Shown here: positions 26,901 to 35,200 of the stretch, piece after piece
Layout: the number at the start of each line of letters is the position of its first letter
Numbering within the stretch: the first letter of the stretch is position 1
NCBI RefSeq assembly: GCF_032062135.1
Contig: NC_092859.1
Span: forward strand, 113,644,577 to 113,708,576
Origin: Pyxicephalus adspersus
Taxonomy: Eukaryota; Chordata; Amphibia; Anura; Pyxicephalidae
Reading direction: 5' to 3'
DNA length: 64,000 nt
The notes under the pieces: model-generated
What the model saw: the letters and a program-made list of their open reading frames with translations, nothing else
Databases searched by the model: none
Told to the model about the DNA's origin: nothing
Made by a program: the position numbers and the translations under genes

Positions 26901-29900
26901 TCCAGATTGATAATGTGACTGGTTCTGTCTCCTTGACTCACACCCTGGAGACCAATGTTGCGCCAACAACCTTTAATCTGAAGGTTATGGTGAGCACAAT
27001 CTATGTATTTTTTGTTAATGAAATATACTTGATGAGCAGTATTTATTTTTTGTCACAAAATCATCCAAATTCACGCAACATAATATTATATGTAAAAGAT
27101 AAATGTCAGTTAATTGGTGTTGAAAAATTTTAATGCAGCTTTTTCGTTATAATATTTAGAGGTACCCAGATTCTTACCAAACCTAATGCACCCTTTTAAG
27201 ATTGCCAAGGACCCCACTTTCTCCAGTGTCTCAACTGACAGAATGGCAGGGGTGCAGAGCACTAGAATGACATTCTTTTGTCCCATTTTATATTTGCTCT
27301 CCTCCCCATTTTGTCTTAAACTGTCCGTGGCCAAGAGACCACATCTGACAAAGTAAAACAAATTGAAGTCAGAAGTTAAAAAAAAGTTATCTGAGTTAGG
27401 GTATAAAGCAATTAGTAAGCTCATAGAAAACTATCCCCGTATACAAGCAAGTATGCCAGAATTTGTAAAGAAAGGTAACATAGTGTACCCAGCATGCTTG
27501 AGATTTCATACTTGCAACCACAACCTGTAAGAAATGCAGACTAAAGCTGCGTACACACCTGCAATTTTTCTCGTTGGAAAGGATCTTTCACGATCCTTTC
27601 CAACGAGAAAAGACTGCACGATGCCAGGACTGTACACACGGCAGATTTTCGCCCGATAATTGGCCGATACCGATTATCGGGCGAGAAAAATTTGCCGTGT
27701 GTACGCAGCTTTACACCACATAGATAAACATTAGTCAGACAATATAAACATTTAGGAGAAGATAACAAATAAAAAAACAGTAGACACAATGACAAGAATA
27801 CAACTAAAGCTGTCTGTAGACACCAGTTGGTTAACGTCTGATTTGGACGATTTTTTAGCCTTATCCTATGACAATCTCATATCTATGGTAACAGCAGACG
27901 CTTTCTCTTGGGACCATCCTTGGGGGAAAGGCTGGAGAAATTGGTTGGAAATCCATCTAGTCATTGGTAAATGAAGGAATGTACCTCTGTTGTCTCCTCC
28001 TTCACAATTGATTCATATAGACATGTACACTGTGTCACGACATTTGCATGTTTTTATTTGTGCCTGGCCAACACATGTTGCTGTCATACATCTATGACCA
28101 TCTTAGCGCTTGTGTAGATTGGAAAATACAGCATGCTAAAAGGTTCATCCAACTGCATTAAGAATCAGATAGAAATGCTTCTGAGCTCATCAGAGGTCCT
28201 TGAAATGTTCTAATTACCTTCTGACCTCTTTTTCTTAGTTGCATCAAGCCATTTTTGCATTTTCCTTGACTTTTATCGGAAGAAAATCAGTTCAGGTGCA
28301 AACACATGGACCTATACATAAGCCTTTAGTCTGGTAACAGAAGGATGAGCAGCAGATTGAGACTAGGAGATAAGAATAACATGATAACATGAATAACATG
28401 AACTAGAGAACAAACATAATACTCCGTTTCTGTGACATTCATTGCAGGCCTCTCAGGTTGGTGATTCCAGAAAGTATTCATTGGCTGAAGTGAAGGTCCG
28501 ATTACTGTCAGCAAACAATTATGCACCACGGTTTGTTGTTACTCAATACCAAGGATTTGTTCAGGAAGATAAAAACCCAGCAGCCCTTGTCAGCACATTC
28601 AGTGGACGAGTACTCTCTGTCATACCTTTAGATGAAGATTTTCCAAATGTAAGTTTTACTACTTGCCTTTACTAGCCAGAGATTGGAACTTGAGTTGCGC
28701 GACTTGGACTCGAGTCCGACTTAAGTCGCCCAATGAACGACTTGGGGGTTTTTCCCAGTGACTTGCAATTTGACTCACGCCCCACTTCAGCTGTCAGATG
28801 AGAACACCTAGAATGCAAAAAAGGTGGGGAGGAATGCAGTGAGTCCTCTGTAACACCAACTTCTTCCCCACCATTTTAAGTTTTCTCCTCTGACAGCTAA
28901 AGGGGTGGGGGGGAAGGCTGTGTTACAGAAGCCTCACTGCCTTCTTCCCATCCCCCTTCAGCTGTCAGTGGAGAAAGAAAGCCGTGGATTTAGAATGCGA
29001 TCCTGTGCTCAATAACAGGATCAGAGCTTTGTTTCTATATGGGGAAAAATAGGGATAAAATAAGTGACTTGACTTGGGACTCGACTTCTTTGTGACTTGA
29101 GACTTGACTTGGGACTTGGTGTCAATGACTTGGACTTTAAGAATGACGACTTAGTCCAACCTCTGTTACTAGCACATAATACTGAAATGTGGATAGGAGA
29201 GCACTTACCTTTGCAACCTGTCATATACTTTGCTTTATAAAGTATAGAAAGTAGAAAATCTATTATAGTTAAAAAAAATGTACTAATACAATTTGTATAG
29301 CCTATATTAAGCTCAAAATGTAATAGTTCACTCTTGTTGGGGTCTGTTCATTAAAGCACATGTTAATCTTTTTCAGAGTACCAATCCACAAATTCATCTC
29401 ACTCTAGCCTCACGGTCTAATCATAGTCAGCTATTCCACATCACAGATAATGGTCTGCTCATAGCCAGAGCAAACCAGCTGAAAGCAACTGAAAGCTATC
29501 CTCTAAAGGTAAGAGCTGGACCTACACATGGGTATTAGGGATGAGCGAGAATGCCTCTGACATTCTTGCGAAATCTCTCCGATGGGTCCATGAAATTTCG
29601 GGAAACCGATTTTGCGAATTCCTTTGAAGTGCAGGTTCCCAAATTCCCTGGGCTGTACTTATTATTGATAAGTACAGCCCAGTGACCGTGGGAACCTACG
29701 GTCACAGCTGATTGGAGGCATGTGAATTCAGTTTAGTTCCCACTCCAAACAGCTGTGACTGCAGGCAAACGCCAGATGAACTCTAAGTGGAGTTTCTCCA
29801 TTGAGAGTTCATCTGAGTTCAGTTCCCATGGTCACTGGGCTGTACTTATCATTGATAAGTACAGCCCAGTGACCGGGGGAACCTGCGGTCACAGCCGATT

Positions 29901-32249
29901 GGAGGCACGCAGGTGACTGCAGGCGAACTCCAGATGAACTCTCAATGGAGATTCGTCACTCATCATCTGAGTTCAGCGAGAACACAAACTCGTGGCGAAT
30001 TACAAGGCAATAACACAACAAAACATGCAAACCACATATGCATGAATTATCCTCGTTATAATTCACAAGATATATCATGCATATGTGGTTTGCATGTTTT
30101 GTTGTGTTATCGTTTGTTTTTAATTTTTATTTTAAAGAATTTTCAATGTTACTAGTATTGTTGAATTTTACAACTGTTAGTTACTCGGCAATATAGTCAT
30201 GTGTGTCACCTCTTCTTTTTCTATCATTTGTTAATTTTGGGATGTGGCAGATGTAATTTTGTTGAATTAAATGTGTGAGTCTCCAGGTATGTTTAGCATT
30301 TTATTGTTGGTAGATCATTTTGACCTGGTCATTTTAAAAGTGGCACCCCTGATCCAAGTCTTCTAAACAGGCCCAGGTTTCACACTGAGTGAGTATAAAT
30401 AAATTGAGAAACTTTATTGTCATTAAATATACTGTATTAAGCTACAGTGTGTAATTTTGTAACATTTTTGGTTTGTGGTGTGCCGCAGGATGTAAAAAAT
30501 GTGCCGTGCCTCAAAAGAGGTTGAAAAGCACTGCCCTAGATCAACAATTTTTGTGTCATTCCTTATAAAATGTACCAAGTTATATTCCGTGCATTTAGAA
30601 ATTGCATCAAGCTTTTTGGTAAAACAATCTCTTCAGATAGCTAAAACTACTTTCTGAGGGAATCTATTCTACATTTTCCTTGAAGATTCTCTTGTGTATG
30701 TAAGGAATAAATCTCTTTTGTGGCAGGTGAAAATAGTGCCCCCCATCCTATTACCTTAAAGTGAATAATCTTACAGCAGATACTCCATATGAATAATTTA
30801 TTAAATGCCTTTTCTCAAGGGAGAGTACAGTAATCTCTCTTCATGGCTGAGCTGCAAAATGCTTTTAGTTTAATTAACATTATATGTAATTTCCCACTTG
30901 CCACTTAAATTTTTTTTCCATTACATAGCTTAGTGCCACCTAACAACATGAGAATAGTATTATTTATGTGATACTTTATCATTTGTAAATATATTAAAAG
31001 TGTCAAAACACTGAACCCTGGGGTACACCAGGAACAACTTTAGTACACAGTATGAACCAAGAATCTCTATTCTCTAAATATCGTCTTAAAGCCAGTATTG
31101 TATCCATTTACAGTCAAAATCTTTCATTTAGAAAGCCATACCATTGGTACCAAGTCAGTGATTAAGAGTTCTCCAATATTTGAATTACACTTCAATTATT
31201 TTCTCTGTGCAGTTATATTTTAATTATCAAGAATCTTGTTGCCTATACATTTTATTTCCTTTATGGCAGTCATTAGCAATTCAGACAGTACCACTCCAAT
31301 AAACAATTGTTTAGTGAGATTCATATTAAACCTACATTGTGATTCTACATATGTTTTCATAGATCATTGCAAGAGATGAAGAATCTGGGGAAACAGTCAA
31401 CTGTACCGTTACAGTGCAGGTCCTGGCTCATGGACAAGCAGGTAGGCTATGTGCCATAATAATCATAATCACTCCTGATCTGTATATCAGTCTATGAACC
31501 CAACATACCTTATGTTTTGTGTAAAGAACTGACAAATAAAAAGTTTCTATTTTCATATACAAAAGTCATTTTTTTCAGACCTAGCTTGAGATTGTCCATT
31601 TTCTCCTTTTCCACTATGATCTACTTTTCTTAGCTCCCCGGGATCCATCAGAACCAAGAGCCATGTTCACTCTGCCTGACTTTCCAATGATGACTGCTGT
31701 ACTTGGGGTTCTTGTGATATTGTTTGGGTTACTGCTGTTCCTTTTAATAAGAATTCTGAAGAATCGTCGACATCAACAACAACAGATGAGCCAAACTTCA
31801 CTTGTCACAGAGAAACATCCTAGTGTGGTATGACATAAGTGTTTTTGTGCCTACCTAAATCTAAAAGATACAGGTTATCTACCATAATACAGTTTTGTAC
31901 TATCAAACCCATAATACTGGCCAAGGACAGCTAAGCTTGTAGTCCTTCTTTCTATTTTTTATGAAAATAGTATAATTGCGATATGTTTTATTTTATGACA
32001 ATTTTAACAAACACCCTGCAGTGCTCTTCTGATCTAACCACAGGGGCTTAATCCCAGATTTAGGAAGGTTAATGAGGGGTGTACATATTTATACTCAGGC
32101 TCCAATAGCCATATTGATATTTTAACAGATATAATGCATGGAATACCTCATTGTTTTAGTATAGAATAGCAACATAATCCCTTCCCCATCAAAACACATA
32201 TTTACATACAAGACTAAAAAAATGAACTATACCTTTTTAAACCAATGTG

Positions 32250-32280
<31 letters not shown>

Positions 32281-35200
32281 TTTATTGTGCAATGTATTTG
32301 CTTCAAAATCTTTTTGTATAGTTCGAGAAAGGACATACAGAAAATACAGACAGGATAATAACTATTTATTGTTGAATGTCCAATGTCTATAGAAGGATGT
32401 ATTCTAATGTCAAACGTGTACATTATTTTTGACAAAGAAAAAAAATGTTTTCACAGCTGGTAAACATAGGTTTTTCGTGACCAATAAATCTGCATCAAAT
32501 GAGAGAATTATAAAGAGGAGCCGAAGCCTAAAAAAGGGGAGGGATAGGAATGAGGTTAGGGAGGCAAAAGGGTAGGGTCACACCTACCTCTTACTCCCTT
32601 AAACACAAGCACCTCTCTCCTGCGCATGCGGGCAGTTCTGACTGTGGGCATGCATACGCTCCCAAGCTTTATTAGTTTCGTCCAACCCACTGGCCAATCA
32701 GAAAACAGCCTCCTAATCATCACTGGCTATTAAGCAATTTCAGACACAGCACTCAGCGTTCATGCAACGTGTCTCCACTGATGCCGAGCCCCTAGTTCTG
32801 CTGAGCTAGTTCCTGTACACCTGTTGCTTGATTCAGTGTTTCCTCTATCCAGTTTCTGTGTTAACCCTTTGTTGCCCAGTCCGTTGTTTACAGCCAGTGT
32901 ACCCCTCTGTGGATATTCCTGTGTCACCTGTGCCTCTTGTTTCTTCCTGTGTCTCCTGTGTTCCCTGTGTCTGCAGTGAGACCTGTGTCACTTGTGTCTA
33001 TTTCCTGGATCCCTGGTATTTGACCCCTGGCTTGTGACCTGACCTCTCTTGCTTACTGCCTGCCCTGACCCTGGCCTTGACAATTCTTTTGCCTTGTGAT
33101 TTGGTATTATATATTCTGCCCACCCTGGTGTGCCCAAGGACTGCAACCTGATGGTGGTGAATAGAATGGCGAAGACCTGGTTGCTGCTTAGACTCTGCGC
33201 CTTGGACCTTCTCAGGGCTCACACTGCATTTGTGCAAGCCGTGGGGCCCCCTAGTGGCCCTGTCTCCCCAAGCATGACAGGTAGGGGAAGGTCAAAAGTG
33301 GAGCATGTAATAAAGCTCATTAAAAAGCCTAATCTGTGCGATCCCTGCGTGCTGTTGTCATAAGAAGTAGAATCTGATTTCATCTGACCTAGTCTAATGA
33401 TTGATAACCAGTTGCAATTTTACATTTTGATGGTTTTATGCACCAAAATGTTTATCAATATTATGCTATTTTTTTTTACATTTCGTCTGTTAACCACCTG
33501 AACAAATGTTTTAGTAAAATGTTAAAAAATAAATAGAATACTGTTCTAAATGGTGCCAGTGATCATCAGAATGAATGATAGATAAAGAGTGAATCCTTTT
33601 AATAGCTAACTAGTTCATGACTTGAAAGATGCAAGCTTTGTGAAAATATGAATTCTGTTACTCGATGTTATGCAACGTAAAAAGAATTAGGTATAACTAA
33701 TGCTAATTTGCATCTCTTCTCTCTAATGCTGCAACAAAGAGCTTGAAATGGTTTCAGCCAGTGAGTATTGTTGATAGGAAAACAGTACTTCACAATTTAC
33801 TTGAATTTAATTTAAAGGTTAATAAATGTGCTTTTTAAACCTGTTAAATCTTTACATTTTATTTGTTATGAATGTATGGGAAGCAGTGCTTCACTCTTGT
33901 TAGGGCATACAATCAATTTAAAGTGGCAAGAAAGGCTAACATTGAAGCGAATGGGTCCGTTTTTTTATACCTTTTTGTCAGGTGGTTGGTGGTGGCAGCA
34001 TCACTACACATTTGTCAGGTGCTACGGACACCTCATCTTATCAGCTTGGATTAAAACCACTTGTCACCACTTATATGGGGGTTGCAAGGGTTTTTAAGCC
34101 TTTGCAATTATAAAAAAGTGAAGAGCACTGCTAGGCATTGCAGCCACTTTCAAACTTCTGCAAAAGTGTTTGCAAACGCCTGGAAAAGCCTAGTGGTTAC
34201 TGGCATTTACCACTTTTGTCTTTGGTCTTTATATAAGCAGTTATTCTTCAAAATATAAAGCAAATAAATGCAAAAAAATACTGTGCCACGTACCACTACA
34301 TGCCAAAAAAGGTGTGTGGTCCATACCTTACATTCTTTCTATAGGGGCTAATGCTTTGAAAGGGTAACCTCTTTTTCTAATGACAAACCATCTAAAGGGG
34401 ATTTCCCTCACTTTGGAGAAATTTTCTCTCACTTTCCATTGTGTGTACAAAACAGGATGTGAAAGGTAACCATCATTATGTGACACGATCAAGGCTTTTA
34501 ATTATTTATTACTCTATTTTCCCACAAAGTACAAAATATGACACATTATTCCCTTGTCTGTCCGAACCCACAGTGTTCAAAATGTATAACCACTTTTGCC
34601 TGCATTAAAATATTTTGAAATAAACCATTAGAATATTTTGTATTTGTGTTTACTTCTTCCATATGTGATGAGGCATAACAAATAAAATACCGATTATGAT
34701 ATGTCTCTTTCAATACATTTAGATTTCTCCTATTTCTGTACTAATTTCTATGTAAAATTGTTCTTGAACTTATGAATATATTATTTCTCCATCATTTTTA
34801 TATACCTAGAATCTTACGGATATTATATTTTTAATCTACATTTTGCAAACCCAACAAAAACCTTGTACCAAATACACTCAATGCATTTCATCACATTATT
34901 GAAGCATCAATCAGATTGTTGCTTCAGTGCAGTGGCCATGTGTTTCTTTTTATCATGTCTGGTCCCTGCCTTCCATCGCTGCTAAATGACATCACGAAGC
35001 ACATGCATCAACGTCACAATGCACACAGATGTCACATACTTCGGTTTCCTGAAGTGTCTGCATGTGATGGTGCCTATACTGGCACTTACTATCCTTCTGA
35101 CATTATTTATTTGCACTACAAATAGTTATATTATTTACTGATAATTGATCATGATTGAATGATGATGATTATATACATTTTCCAAAATATAAAAATATGA

